In this document: positions 8,502-17,694 of the stretch, piece by piece
Layout of the letters: each line of letters starts with the position of its first letter
How positions within the stretch are numbered: the first letter of the stretch is position 1
DNA from: JAEUPI01 sp046348365
Lineage (GTDB): Bacteria; Pseudomonadota; Gammaproteobacteria; Burkholderiales; Burkholderiaceae_C
Direction of reading: 5' to 3'
Assembly (NCBI GenBank): GCA_046348365.1
Contig: JAXMEL010000006.1
Location: forward strand, 155,813 to 219,812
DNA: 64,000 nt
Notes under the pieces: generated by a model
The model's database searches: none
Seen by the model: only the letters and a program-made list of their open reading frames with translations
Told to the model about the DNA's origin: nothing
Program-made: the position numbers and the translations under genes

Positions 8502-8510
8502 GGGGGGGGG
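8502..8510 (+). repeat. run of nine G in the prsT leader region
   Basis: An uninterrupted G9 tract about 140 bases before the prsT start and 48 bases after the LuxR stop. Such tracts are prone to slipped-strand mispairing. No reading frame crosses it, so any effect would be on transcription. Confidence 0.6.
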
Positions 8511-8650
8511 CCGGTGCCGTGGGCGCGAATTTCGCCTCGGCCGACGGCTGCAAACCTGCCGCGCAGTGCGCCGTGGTTGGAGAATGCAGCTTCTTCAATC
8601 GGACGCCTTCGTCGGGCAGTTGGCGGGTGGCCATCAGCAGGAAATACGAG

Positions 8651-11431
8651 ATGACGCATCGTGAGGTGTTCGGCGTGGCGCGGCGCCTGGGCACAGCCCT
8701 GGTCGTCGTTGCCCTGGTGGCGTCGTGTTCGAAGCCGTCGCCGGAGGCGCAATTCGCGGCTGCACAGCGGCACGTGGCCGAGAACAATCTCGCCGCCGCG
8801 CAGATCGAGCTGCGCAACGTCATCCAGGCCCTTCCCAACCATGCGCCAGCCCACCGGCTGCTCGGTGCGGTGCTCCTGCGCCAGGGTGAGCTGACTGCAG
8901 CGGAAGCCATGCTTCGCAAGGCGCAGACGCTGGGCGAAAGTGCAGACGACGTGGTGCCCAGCCTCGCGTCGACTCTCCTGCGTCTGGGCCAAGCGCAGAA
9001 GCTGATCGACGAGTTCGGCCGCACGACGCTCCAGGAGCCTTCGGCCAATGCACGCCTGCGGGCGATCGTCGGACACGCCTGGTTGCAGCGCGGCGAGGTC
9101 AAGCCGGCTGCCGATGCATTCGCCGCTGCGCTGGCCCAGCAAAGCGCCGACGCGCTGGCGCAGCTCGGTCTGGCACGGATCGCCGCGCACGAACAGAAGC
9201 TCGACGACGCGATGGCATGGACCGACGCAGCCTTGCGCAGCGACGCGCGACTGGTCGAGGCTCATGTGTTCAAGAGCCAGCTGCTGATCGCCGGGAACCA
9301 GCCGCAGCCGGCGATGGAGTCGCTCGAGAAGGCACTGGCGGTGGAACCCGCTTTCGTGACGGCGCGCCTGGCCCTCGCATCGATGCTGATCGAGGCCAAG
9401 GACTACGACAAGGCCAAGACCGTGCTCGCCGCCGCCGGTTCGACCGCGCGGGATCCGCGTGTGCAGTTGCTGCAGTCGCTGCTGGCGCTGCGCCAGGGCG
9501 ATCTGCCCAAGGCCAAGGATCTTGTCGCAGGCGTGCTGAAGGCGGCGCCGGAATATGGCGCTGCGCTGACGCTGGCCGGCGAGATCGAGCTTCGCTCGGG
9601 CGATGTCGCGCTGGCCGATCAGCACCTGAGCAAGGCCATGCGGCTCCAGCCTTCGCCCGGCGTGCGCCGGCTGCTCGCGGCCACGCAGTTGCGGCAGAAC
9701 CGGCCGGGCAAGGCGCTCGAGACCTTGCAACCGCTGCTGCAGGACCCGGCTGCCAAGGACTCCGGCGTATGGATGCTCGCGGGCGAGGCCTACCTGGCCA
9801 ATGGCGACGTGCGCCGCGCCGGCGAACTGTTCGAGGCGGCCAAGGCCTCGGGTTCGAACGAGGCGCTGGCGCGCACACGCCTGGGTCAGCTGGCCCTGCG
9901 CAAGGGCGACCTCGAGCGCGGTGAGCAGGAGCTGGTGGCCGCTTCCGAACTCGGGGCGCAGACGGTCGAACCCGATCTGCTGCTGGTGTCGCTGCACCTG
10001 CGCCGACAGGAGCCCGCCAAGGCGCTTGCTGCCGCGCAGGCCTTCATCAAGAAGCAGCCGCAGAACCCGCTCGGCCAGGTGCTGGCCGGCACCGCGCAGC
10101 TGATGCAGCGCGACCGCGCAGCCGCGCGCCGGGCCTTCGACGCCGCGTTGAAGCTCAAGCCCGATCATGTGCCCGCACTGCGTGCGCTGGCGGATCTGGA
10201 CGTGGCGGAGGGCAAGGCCGCCGACGCGCAGAAGCGCTACGACGCGTTGCTGGCGAAGAAGCCCGACGACGAGTCGTTGCTGCTGGCCCTGGCCAGCCTG
10301 CAGGAGCGCACGGGCCGGGGCGACGAGGCGGCCAAGACGCTGCGCAAGGCCATTGCCGCGAATCCCCGGGCGCGCGACCCGGTGGTCGCTCTGGTGCAGC
10401 ACCACCTGCGCCGCAAGGAGGCTGCCGCCGCACTCGAAGTGGCCCAGGACGCCGTGCGCAACAACCCCGACGAGCTGAACCTGGGCTTGCTGCTGGGCAT
10501 GGCACAGGAGGCAGCGGGCGCCAGCAAGGAGGCCCTGCGCACGCTGAGCGCGCTGGTGCTGAAGGAGCCGAATGCGGTCGGCCCGCTGGTGCGGCTGGCG
10601 CAGGTGCAGGCCCGGCAGCGCGACTTCGACGGGGCGGCCACGACGCTGGCTCGCGCGCGCGAGAAGGCGCCCAACGACGATGGCCTGGCGCGCGACCTCG
10701 TGGCCGTCCACGTGCAGGCCGGCAAGTTCGACGACGCGCTCAAGGTCGCCCGGGATCTGCAGGCGCGCAAGCCCGACGCCGCCGCCGGCCACCTGCTCGA
10801 GGGCGAGGTGCGGGCCTATGCCAAGAAGTGGCCTGAGGCCGAGCGCGCCTACCGCACGGCGCTGAAGGTCGAGCCGCGTTCGGGCGTGGCGGCCGGCAAG
10901 ATCTACAGCGTGCTGCACGCGGCCGGCAAGGCCAAGGAGGCAGACGCCTTCGCCACCGACTGGGTGTCGAGCCATCCGAACGACATGGGCATGCGCTTGC
11001 TCGTGGCGGACCGCGCGCTGCGCGGGCGCAACCTGCCGCTGGCGATCCGGCAATACGAAGACGCGCTGCGCATCAACCCCGACCAGCCGCTGGTGCTGAA
11101 CAACCTGGCCTGGGCATTGGGGCAGACCAAGGACGCCAGGGCCATCGGCGTTGCCGAGCGCGCGGCAACGCTGGCGCCGAACAGCCCGGATGTGCTCGAC
11201 ACGCTGGGCATGCTGCACCTGCAGACGGGTGACGCCAAGAAGGGGCTCGAGCTGCTGCAGCGCGTGCGCGATCTGGCCCCGGAGCGCCCCGACCTGCGCC
11301 TGCACTATGCCAAGGGCCTGCTGCAGAACGGGCGCGCGCAGGAAGGCAAGGCCGAGCTGCGCGAGCTGGCCGCGGCGAAGGCCGACTTCCCGGGCAAGGC
11401 GGAGATACCGGCCCTGCTGGCCTCGCAGTAA
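8651..11431 (+). CDS. prsT: XrtA/PEP-CTERM system TPR-repeat lipoprotein PrsT
   Basis: A 926-residue lipoprotein. The signal peptide ends in a lipobox (LVASC, Cys about residue 27), and the rest is a long solenoid of tetratricopeptide repeats, seen as recurring A-x-x-x-L-G/A-x-x-x-L patterns roughly every 34 residues from about 35 to the end. Length and architecture match PrsT, which accompanies PrsK, PrsR and exosortase A in many loci; it is probably periplasmic and membrane-anchored, acting as an interaction scaffold. The ATG at 8651 has AGGAAA just upstream; the frame is open further upstream but that part lacks a signal sequence. It is followed after 3 bases by the exosortase gene, so both are cotranscribed. 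Confidence 0.92.
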   Translation: MTHREVFGVARRLGTALVVVALVASCSKPSPEAQFAAAQRHVAENNLAAAQIELRNVIQALPNHAPAHRLLGAVLLRQGELTAAEAMLRKAQTLGESADDVVPSLASTLLRLGQAQKLIDEFGRTTLQEPSANARLRAIVGHAWLQRGEVKPAADAFAAALAQQSADALAQLGLARIAAHEQKLDDAMAWTDAALRSDARLVEAHVFKSQLLIAGNQPQPAMESLEKALAVEPAFVTARLALASMLIEAKDYDKAKTVLAAAGSTARDPRVQLLQSLLALRQGDLPKAKDLVAGVLKAAPEYGAALTLAGEIELRSGDVALADQHLSKAMRLQPSPGVRRLLAATQLRQNRPGKALETLQPLLQDPAAKDSGVWMLAGEAYLANGDVRRAGELFEAAKASGSNEALARTRLGQLALRKGDLERGEQELVAASELGAQTVEPDLLLVSLHLRRQEPAKALAAAQAFIKKQPQNPLGQVLAGTAQLMQRDRAAARRAFDAALKLKPDHVPALRALADLDVAEGKAADAQKRYDALLAKKPDDESLLLALASLQERTGRGDEAAKTLRKAIAANPRARDPVVALVQHHLRRKEAAAALEVAQDAVRNNPDELNLGLLLGMAQEAAGASKEALRTLSALVLKEPNAVGPLVRLAQVQARQRDFDGAATTLARAREKAPNDDGLARDLVAVHVQAGKFDDALKVARDLQARKPDAAAGHLLEGEVRAYAKKWPEAERAYRTALKVEPRSGVAAGKIYSVLHAAGKAKEADAFATDWVSSHPNDMGMRLLVADRALRGRNLPLAIRQYEDALRINPDQPLVLNNLAWALGQTKDARAIGVAERAATLAPNSPDVLDTLGMLHLQTGDAKKGLELLQRVRDLAPERPDLRLHYAKGLLQNGRAQEGKAELRELAAAKADFPGKAEIPALLASQ

Positions 11432-11434
11432 ACC

Positions 11435-13054
11435 GTGACGCGCATGGTGACCGGCGTGCGCCAGATGGGCTTGCCCGAGCGCGCCTTCGCGGGGGTCGCG
11501 CTGGTGGTGGCCGTGCTGGCGGCGGTGTTCTGGTCCACCAGCGCATCGATGGTGGCGGTCTGGAAAGGATCGGGCACCTACTCGCACGGCTTCGTGATCG
11601 TGCCGGCCTTCTTGTGGCTGGTGTGGCGGCGCCGGCACCTGTTGGCCCGGTTGCCGATCCGGCCGGCATGGTGGGCGCTGCCGGCCACGGCGATGTTGGG
11701 CCTGCTCTGGCTGACCGGCCAATGGATGGCGCTGGCGCAACCGAGCCAGTTCGCACTCGTGGCCATGGTGCCGGCGGTGGTGGCGGGCACCCTCGGCGCC
11801 GCATGGGTGCGTGCCTTGTCGTTCCCGCTGGTGTTCCTGTTCTTCGCGGTGCCGTTCGGCGAATCGCTGGTGCCGGTGCTGATGGACTGGACGGCCGACT
11901 TCACCGTGGCGGCGCTCCAGATGTCGGGCGTGCCGGTGTACCGCGACGGGCTGCACTTCGACATTCCGAGCGGCAGGTGGTCGGTCGTCGATTCGTGCAG
12001 CGGCATCCGCTATCTGTTCGCCACGCTCGCCGTGTCGTCGCTGTACAGCTGGACGATCTATCGCCGCACGACGCGGCGTCTGCTGTTCATCGCCGTGGCG
12101 CTGCTCGTGGCCATCGTCGCGAACTGGGTGCGGGCCTACGGCATCGTCATGCTCGGCCATTTGAGCGACAACCGGATCGCCACCGGAGCCGATCACTTGA
12201 TCTACGGCGGCGTCTTCTTCGGCGTCGTCATGGCGCTGATCTTCGCGCTGGGCGCTGTCTGGCACGAAGATCCGCCGCCGCAGGCGGTGGATCGCGAAGC
12301 GTCGTTCGCCGGTTCATCCGGCACGGCCGCTGGCCGCGCCGGACGCTCCGTGCGCGACGGTGTTGTTGCCGTGGCGACATGGGCAATGATGCTGGTGTGG
12401 CCCGCCCTGTCGCTTGACACCGGCCGGCACGGCGAGCCGCAGGCGATCGCCGCCCCGCCGATCCGGCCCACCGGTGGCTGGGTCACGCTCGAGCAGCCGT
12501 TGGCCTCGTGGCGGCCCGTGTTGCGCAACCCGGCGGCAGTGTCCTCCGGCTCGTTTGCCAAGGGCGATCGCACCGTCGGGATCCACGTCGGCCTGTTCGG
12601 GCGTTCGACGCCGGAATCGAAGCTGACCACGGCGATGAATCGGTTGCTGGAGCCCGATGGGCTCGATCCGAACTGGAAGCTGGCGCAGCAAGGCAGCGTT
12701 CACACGCAGTGGAGCGGCCAGGCTCTGGACGCACGAACCGGCGTGCTCGTCGGCAGCGAGGCGCGGTTGCTGGCCTGGCAGTGGTACTGGGTCGATGGCT
12801 CGGTCACTGCCGATCCGCTTCGGGCATCGGCACTGCAGTTGCTGGCCCGGCTGCGCGGCAGGAATGAAGTGTCCGCTTGGATCACGGTCTATGCCCGAGA
12901 GCTGGGCGATCCCGGCGGCGCATCGGAAACGTTGCGGCAATTCCTCGCCGACGCCTCGACGGCTATCGATGCGGCGCTCAGGCAAACCACGCCCCGCGAT
13001 GGCCTGGCCGATGCCCATCTGTCGGGCAGCGAGCGCGGCGTCGCGAGCCGATAG
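11435..13054 (+). CDS. xrtA: exosortase A with C-terminal EpsI domain (XrtA)
   Basis: A 539-residue polytopic membrane protein. The first ~290 residues form the exosortase domain with about eight hydrophobic helices and the conserved catalytic set: Cys in VVDSCSGIRYL (about residue 188), Arg in NWVRAYGIVMLGH (about 233) and His in GADHLIYGGVFF (about 254). These act as a transpeptidase-like protease on PEP-CTERM tails in the inner membrane. After a final helix the chain continues as a periplasmic EpsI domain (about 330-510), a fusion normal for XrtA. The GTG at 11435 is 3 bases after prsT; an ATG at 11444 is an equally possible start. No polysaccharide-synthesis genes flank it here, although XrtA loci usually sit beside them. 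Confidence 0.92.
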   Translation: MTRMVTGVRQMGLPERAFAGVALVVAVLAAVFWSTSASMVAVWKGSGTYSHGFVIVPAFLWLVWRRRHLLARLPIRPAWWALPATAMLGLLWLTGQWMALAQPSQFALVAMVPAVVAGTLGAAWVRALSFPLVFLFFAVPFGESLVPVLMDWTADFTVAALQMSGVPVYRDGLHFDIPSGRWSVVDSCSGIRYLFATLAVSSLYSWTIYRRTTRRLLFIAVALLVAIVANWVRAYGIVMLGHLSDNRIATGADHLIYGGVFFGVVMALIFALGAVWHEDPPPQAVDREASFAGSSGTAAGRAGRSVRDGVVAVATWAMMLVWPALSLDTGRHGEPQAIAAPPIRPTGGWVTLEQPLASWRPVLRNPAAVSSGSFAKGDRTVGIHVGLFGRSTPESKLTTAMNRLLEPDGLDPNWKLAQQGSVHTQWSGQALDARTGVLVGSEARLLAWQWYWVDGSVTADPLRASALQLLARLRGRNEVSAWITVYARELGDPGGASETLRQFLADASTAIDAALRQTTPRDGLADAHLSGSERGVASR

Positions 13055-13059
13055 GCGGA

Positions 13060-14148
13060 TCAGGCGCTGAGCACCGCCTGCGCCACCGCCTGCCCCATCT
13101 GCGTCGTCGACGCCTCGCCACCGAGGTCCGGCGTCTTCGGCCCCTCGCGCAGCACCTGCTCGATCGCGCGCACGATCGCATCGTGCGCGGCCTTGCCCGC
13201 GCCCTGGCCGTGCCCCAGGAAGTCGAGCATCATCGCGCCGGCCCAGATCTGGCCCACGGGGTTGGCGATGTTCCTGCCGTAGATGTCGGGCGCCGAGCCG
13301 TGCACCGGCTCGAACAGGCTCGGGAACTTGCGCTCGGGGTTCATGTTGGCCGATGGCGCGATGCCGATCGTGCCGGTGCACGCGGGGCCCAGGTCGCTCA
13401 GGATGTCGCCGAAGAGGTTGGTCGCCGCCACCACGTCGAAGCGTTGCGGCTGCATCACGAAGCGCGCCGTGAGGATGTCGATGTGCTGCTTGTCCCACGA
13501 GATGTCGGGGTAGGTCGCCGCCACGTCGGCGCAGCGCTCGTCCCACCACGGCATCGAGATCGAGATGCCGTTGCTCTTGGTGGCCAGCGTCACGTGCCTG
13601 CGCGGCCGCGTGCGCGCGAGATCGAACGCGAACTTCAGCAGCCGCTCGCTGCCCACGCGGCTGAAGATCGAGGTCTGCGACACGAACTCGCGCTCGGTGC
13701 CGGGGAACATCACGCCGCCGACCGACGAGTACTCGCCCTCGGTGTTCTCGCGCACGATCATCATGTCGATGTCGCCGGGCCTGCGGTTCGCGAGAGGGCA
13801 GGGCACGCCGTCGAACAGCCGCGCCGGCCGCAGGTTGATGTACTGGTCGAAGTCGCGCCGGAACTTGATCAGCGAGCCCCACAGCGACACATGGTCGGGC
13901 ACCGTCGCCGGCCAGCCCACGGCGCCGAAGTACAGCGCGTCCATCGGCTCGAGCTGCGCGCGCCAGTCGTCGGGCATCATGCGGCCGTGCTTCGCATACC
14001 AGTCGCAACTCGCCCACTCGATCGGCACCCAGTGCAACTGCAGCTTGAAGCGTCGGGCCGCGGCCTCCAGCACGCGCACGCCCTCGGGCATCACCTCCTT
14101 GCCGATGCCGTCGCCGGGAATCACCGCGATGCGAAAGGTGGAACTCAT
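13060..14148 (-). CDS. D-malate/tartrate dehydrogenase (isocitrate/isopropylmalate dehydrogenase family)
   Basis: A 362-residue enzyme that aligns by eye along its whole length with Escherichia coli DmlA (YeaU) and tartrate dehydrogenases TtuC. Recognisable blocks: AVIPGDGIGKEV at the N terminus, WASCDWYAKHG, FGAVGWP, the substrate-binding VRENTEGEYSS, ATKSNGISISMPWWDE, and EPVHGSAPDIYG before the NAD site. These oxidise and decarboxylate D-malate or tartrate using NAD and Mn2+/Mg2+. The ATG at 14148 precedes MSSTFRIAVIPGDG directly; an upstream in-frame ATG adds 13 unlikely residues. Its stop lies 5 bases from the exosortase stop, with the genes convergent. D-malate and tartrate activities cannot be separated from sequence alone. 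Confidence 0.9.
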   Translation of the reverse strand: MSSTFRIAVIPGDGIGKEVMPEGVRVLEAAARRFKLQLHWVPIEWASCDWYAKHGRMMPDDWRAQLEPMDALYFGAVGWPATVPDHVSLWGSLIKFRRDFDQYINLRPARLFDGVPCPLANRRPGDIDMMIVRENTEGEYSSVGGVMFPGTEREFVSQTSIFSRVGSERLLKFAFDLARTRPRRHVTLATKSNGISISMPWWDERCADVAATYPDISWDKQHIDILTARFVMQPQRFDVVAATNLFGDILSDLGPACTGTIGIAPSANMNPERKFPSLFEPVHGSAPDIYGRNIANPVGQIWAGAMMLDFLGHGQGAGKAAHDAIVRAIEQVLREGPKTPDLGGEASTTQMGQAVAQAVLSA

Positions 14149-14307
14149 GGTCGCTGGCCTCGTCGTCGGGAACCGATCACGGCGCACATGCTAGGGCAAG
14201 GCGCCGGCGGTCCTGACGCCCGTCAAGTTGATCGCGATTAAGTCCTTGCCCGGCGCGGTCGGTTACGGTGCAGGGCTGGCGAGCAACGCCATGCCCGCCT
14301 CACACCC

Positions 14308-15537
14308 ATGACCCCTTCCCTTGCGATTCCCGCCGATCTGCTGCCGCGCCTGGCCGCCAGCGGGCTCAAGCCGCTGCTGCTGGCCGGCCGCCAGCTGCTG
14401 CCGATCGTGCAGGGCGGCATGGGCGTGGGCGTGTCGGCGCATCGGCTGGCCGGTGCCGTCGCCGCGCAGGGCGGCGTCGGCACGCTGAGTTCGGTCGACT
14501 TGCGGCGCCACCATCCCGACCTGATGGAGCGCACCGAGCCGCTGACCAAGCGCGTCGGCGGCGAGGCGCAGAGCAAGGCCGAGATCGATGCCGCCAACCT
14601 CGAGGCGCTGGAGCGCGAGGTGAAGGCCGCGCGCGCCGCATCGGGCGGGCTCGGGCTGATCGCGATGAACGTGATGCGCGCCGTCAGCGAATACGCCGCC
14701 GACGTCAAGCGCGCGCTCGAAGCCGGCGTCGACATGGTCGTCGTCGGCGCCGGCCTGCCGCTCGATCTGCCGGATCTGACGGCCGAGCATCCCAAGGCGC
14801 TGTTGGCGCCGATCCTCAGCGATTCGCGCGGTGTGCAGCTGCTGGTGCGCAAGTGGGAGCGCAAGAAGCGCCTGCCCGACGCGATCGTGCTCGAGCATCC
14901 GCGCTACGCCGGCGGCCACCTCGGCGCGGCCAAGCTCGCCGACCTGAACGACCCGCGCTTCGACTTCGACCGCGCGATCCCCGAGTCGCTGGAGTTCCTG
15001 CACAAGGCCGGCATCCAGCGCGAGGTGCCGATCATCGCTGCCGGCGGCATCCGCCGCTGCGAAGACATCGCGCAGGTGCAATCGCTCGGCGGCGCGGCGG
15101 CGCAGCTCGGCACGCCGTTTGCCACCACCATCGAGTGCGATGCCAGCGATGCCTTCAAGCGCGTGCTCGCCGAAGCCAGGCCCGAAGACGTGGTCGAGTT
15201 CACCAGCGTGGCCGGCCTGCCGGCGCGCGCGGTGGCCACCTCGTGGCTCAAGGGCTACCTCAAGCTCGAGCCCAAGCTGCAGGCGGTGGCGCACGTGCGC
15301 GCGCGCTGCGCGCAGGCCTTCGACTGCCTGGCGCAATGCGGGCTGCGCGACGGGCTCAACACCTGGGGCCAGTTCTGCATCGACCACCAGCTCGGCGCCG
15401 CGCTGCGCGGGGACCTGAAGACGGGCCTGTTCTTCCGCGGTGCCGGCGCGCTGCCGTTCGGCGCGCAGATCCGCAGCGTGCGCGAGCTGATCGAGCGGCT
15501 GCTCACGCGCGGCATGGCGGTGCCGCAACCGATCTAG
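14308..15537 (+). CDS. FMN-dependent nitronate monooxygenase-like enzyme
   Basis: A 409-residue TIM-barrel flavoprotein of the 2-nitropropane dioxygenase/enoyl reductase FabK group. It shows the N-terminal LLPIVQGGMGVGVSAHRLAG, the FMN phosphate-binding region VPIIAAGGIRRCEDIAQ and AAQLGTPFATTIEC, and Cys-rich C-terminal blocks (ARCAQAFDCLAQCGL). Members oxidise alkyl nitronates or reduce enoyl groups; the exact substrate is open. The length is greater than classical nitronate monooxygenases (about 320-360), due to a C-terminal extension. It is transcribed divergently from the malate/tartrate dehydrogenase gene, with a 159-base gap for both promoters. The ATG at 14308 lacks a strong ribosome-binding site. 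Confidence 0.8.
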   Translation: MTPSLAIPADLLPRLAASGLKPLLLAGRQLLPIVQGGMGVGVSAHRLAGAVAAQGGVGTLSSVDLRRHHPDLMERTEPLTKRVGGEAQSKAEIDAANLEALEREVKAARAASGGLGLIAMNVMRAVSEYAADVKRALEAGVDMVVVGAGLPLDLPDLTAEHPKALLAPILSDSRGVQLLVRKWERKKRLPDAIVLEHPRYAGGHLGAAKLADLNDPRFDFDRAIPESLEFLHKAGIQREVPIIAAGGIRRCEDIAQVQSLGGAAAQLGTPFATTIECDASDAFKRVLAEARPEDVVEFTSVAGLPARAVATSWLKGYLKLEPKLQAVAHVRARCAQAFDCLAQCGLRDGLNTWGQFCIDHQLGAALRGDLKTGLFFRGAGALPFGAQIRSVRELIERLLTRGMAVPQPI

Positions 15538-15637
15538 CTTACGCGACAGTGCCGCGCGTCGACGGCCGCCCCGGCTGATTGCGTAGCCGCCTGCCGTGGC
15601 AGACTCCTGCGCTCGACGAGCCAGGAGACACGAGCCC

Positions 15638-16423
15638 ATGAACGCCGCCGCCCGCACACCCCACAACCGCGTTGCCGTGGTCACCGGAGCCGGCAGCGGC
15701 ATCGGCGCCGCGTGTGCGCAGGCGCTGGTGGCCGACGGCTGGCGCGTGGCGTTCGCCGGCCGCCGCGCCGACGCGCTGGCCAAGGCCATTGCCGGTGCCG
15801 GCGATCCGTGGGGCGATATCGCGCAGCGCGCGCTCGCCGTGCCCACCGACGTCGGCAAGCCCGATTCGGTGGCCGCGCTGTTCGCCGCGGTGAAGAGCCG
15901 CTTCGGCCGCCTCGACCTGCTCTTCAACAACGCCGGCATGGGCGCACCCGCGGTGCCGATCGACGAGCTGCCGATTGCCAAGTGGCAGGAGGTGGTCGAC
16001 ACCAACCTCACCGGCTCGTTCCTGTGCCTGCGCGAGGCCTTCAAGCTGATGAAGAGCCAGAGCCCGCGCGGCGGCCGCATCATCAACAACGGCTCGATCT
16101 CGGCCTATGCGCCGCGGCCGATGTCGATCGCCTACACCGCCACCAAGCATGCCGTGAGCGGCCTCACGCGCACCGCCTCGCTCGACGGGCGCGCGCACGA
16201 CATCGCGGTCGGCCAGCTCGACATCGGCAATGCCGCCAGCGAGATGACCGAGCGCATGGTGGCCGGCGTGCCGCAGGCCGACGGCAGCGTGAAGCCCGAG
16301 CCGCGCATGCCGCTGAAGTCGGTGAGCGACGCGCTGCTCACGATGGCCAACCTGCCGCTGGACAGCAACGTGCTGTTCATGACGGTGATGGCCACCAAGA
16401 TGCCCTTCGTCGGCCGCGGCTGA
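15638..16423 (+). CDS. short-chain dehydrogenase/reductase
   Basis: A 261-residue classical SDR. The cofactor motif TGAGSGIG (residues about 16-23), the structural LLFNNAGMG, the catalytic Ser in NNGSISAYAP, and Y-x3-K in YTATKHAV are all intact. The Arg pair after strand two (FAGRRAD) favours NADPH. Unusually, the segment after the catalytic Lys reads GQLDIGNAAS, where typical SDRs have a proline-glycine loop (NPG). Start at the ATG with AGGAGA 8 bases upstream. It precedes an MFS carrier gene by 32 bases and may be cotranscribed with it. Substrate unknown. Confidence 0.88.
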   Translation: MNAAARTPHNRVAVVTGAGSGIGAACAQALVADGWRVAFAGRRADALAKAIAGAGDPWGDIAQRALAVPTDVGKPDSVAALFAAVKSRFGRLDLLFNNAGMGAPAVPIDELPIAKWQEVVDTNLTGSFLCLREAFKLMKSQSPRGGRIINNGSISAYAPRPMSIAYTATKHAVSGLTRTASLDGRAHDIAVGQLDIGNAASEMTERMVAGVPQADGSVKPEPRMPLKSVSDALLTMANLPLDSNVLFMTVMATKMPFVGRG

Positions 16424-16455
16424 GCGCGGCACGCGAGCCCCGAGCGAGCCCGGCG

Positions 16456-17694
16456 GTGAGCGCTGACTGGGGCGGCAGCGCCGACGTCGAGCCCCGCTAC
16501 GGCTGGGTGGTGGTGTGGGCCACGTTCACCGCGCTGGCGGTGATCTTCGGCGTGGCCTACTCGTTCGCCGCGTTCTTCGAGTCGTTCGCCGCCGAGTTCC
16601 ACGCGCCGCGGGCGCAGGTGTCGCTGGTGTTCGGGCTGTCGGGGCTGCTGTACTTCGTGCTCGGTGCCTTCGGCGGCATGCTGGCCGACCGCTTCGGGCC
16701 CGCGCGCGTGACGAGCGCCGGCATGGTGTGCATCGCGCTGGGCCTGCTGGCGGCCAGCGCCGCGGAATCGATGGCGCAGGTGACCTGGGCCTACGGCCTC
16801 GGCGTGGGCATCGGCATCGCGCTCGTCTACACGCCGGCGATCGGCAGCGTGCCGCCGTGGTTCGTGCGCCGGCGCGGCTTCGCCTCGGGCATCGCCAGCG
16901 CCGGCATCGGCGCCGGCACGCTGGTGATGCCGCTGGTGGCCGCCTGGGCCATCGCCGCGCTGCACTGGCGCGGCGCGCTGCGTGCGATCGCGCTCGGCGT
17001 GCTGCTGATCGGCGTGGCGGCCACGCTGCGGCTGCGCCACGCCCCCGCGGCGCGTTCGGCCGGCAGCCAGCCGCCCGCGGGCCGCACGCTGCGCGAGGCG
17101 CTGCGCACGCCGGCCTTCGTGTGGATGTACGTGAGCTGCGTGCTTGCCGGGCCGAGCCAGTTCATCCCGTTCGCGCATGTGTCGGCGGCCGCTCGCGATG
17201 CCGGCATCGGCGAGGCGCAGGCGGTGGGCTTGGTCGGGCTGATCGGCATCGGCAGCCTGACCGGCCGCTTCACCATCGGCGCGCTGGCCGACCGCCTCGG
17301 CCGGCCGCTGACGCTGATCGTCATGCAGGCCGCGCTCGGCGCGTCGTTCGTGCTGTGGGCGCTGGCCGGCGTTGGCGGCGGCCGCTACGCGATGCTCGCC
17401 GCGTTCGCGGTCTGCGTGGGCCTGAGCTACGGCGGCATCGTCTCGCTGATGCCGGCGCTGATGATGGACCTCTTCGGCGCACGCGCGGTGGCCTCGATCA
17501 TCGGCACGCTCTACACCGGCGCCGCGTTCGGCAACCTCGCCGGGCCGTGGATCGCCGGGCGCGTGTTCGACACCCAGGGCAGCTACGCACCGGTGATCGC
17601 GCTGTGCCTGGCGCTGTCGGCCGCAGCCACGCTGGCGACCTGGCTGGCGGTGCGGCCGATGTTGGCAGGCGTCAGAAGCTCGTCTTCGTCTTGA
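16456..17694 (+). CDS. MFS transporter, oxalate/formate antiporter-like or monocarboxylate carrier
   Basis: A 412-residue, twelve-helix carrier starting with GTG (V in AVSADWGG). The N terminus has RYGWVVVWATFTALAVIFG and FGLSGLLYFVLGAFGGMLAD, the MFS loop 2-3 signature (GGMLADRFGPARV), and a repeat of it in the second half (GALADRLGRPLTL). The overall pattern matches the monocarboxylate/oxalate-formate branch of the family. It would import an organic acid across the inner membrane. The 3' end overlaps the convergent outer-membrane protein gene by 23 bases. A weak ribosome-binding site leaves the start somewhat uncertain. Confidence 0.85.
   Translation: MSADWGGSADVEPRYGWVVVWATFTALAVIFGVAYSFAAFFESFAAEFHAPRAQVSLVFGLSGLLYFVLGAFGGMLADRFGPARVTSAGMVCIALGLLAASAAESMAQVTWAYGLGVGIGIALVYTPAIGSVPPWFVRRRGFASGIASAGIGAGTLVMPLVAAWAIAALHWRGALRAIALGVLLIGVAATLRLRHAPAARSAGSQPPAGRTLREALRTPAFVWMYVSCVLAGPSQFIPFAHVSAAARDAGIGEAQAVGLVGLIGIGSLTGRFTIGALADRLGRPLTLIVMQAALGASFVLWALAGVGGGRYAMLAAFAVCVGLSYGGIVSLMPALMMDLFGARAVASIIGTLYTGAAFGNLAGPWIAGRVFDTQGSYAPVIALCLALSAAATLATWLAVRPMLAGVRSSSSS

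Noticed and set aside
8366..12265. Very long open frame on the minus strand opposite prsT and xrtA
   Set aside because: It is His/Arg/Gln-rich low-complexity sequence lying antisense to two well-supported genes; long antisense frames are expected at this GC content.
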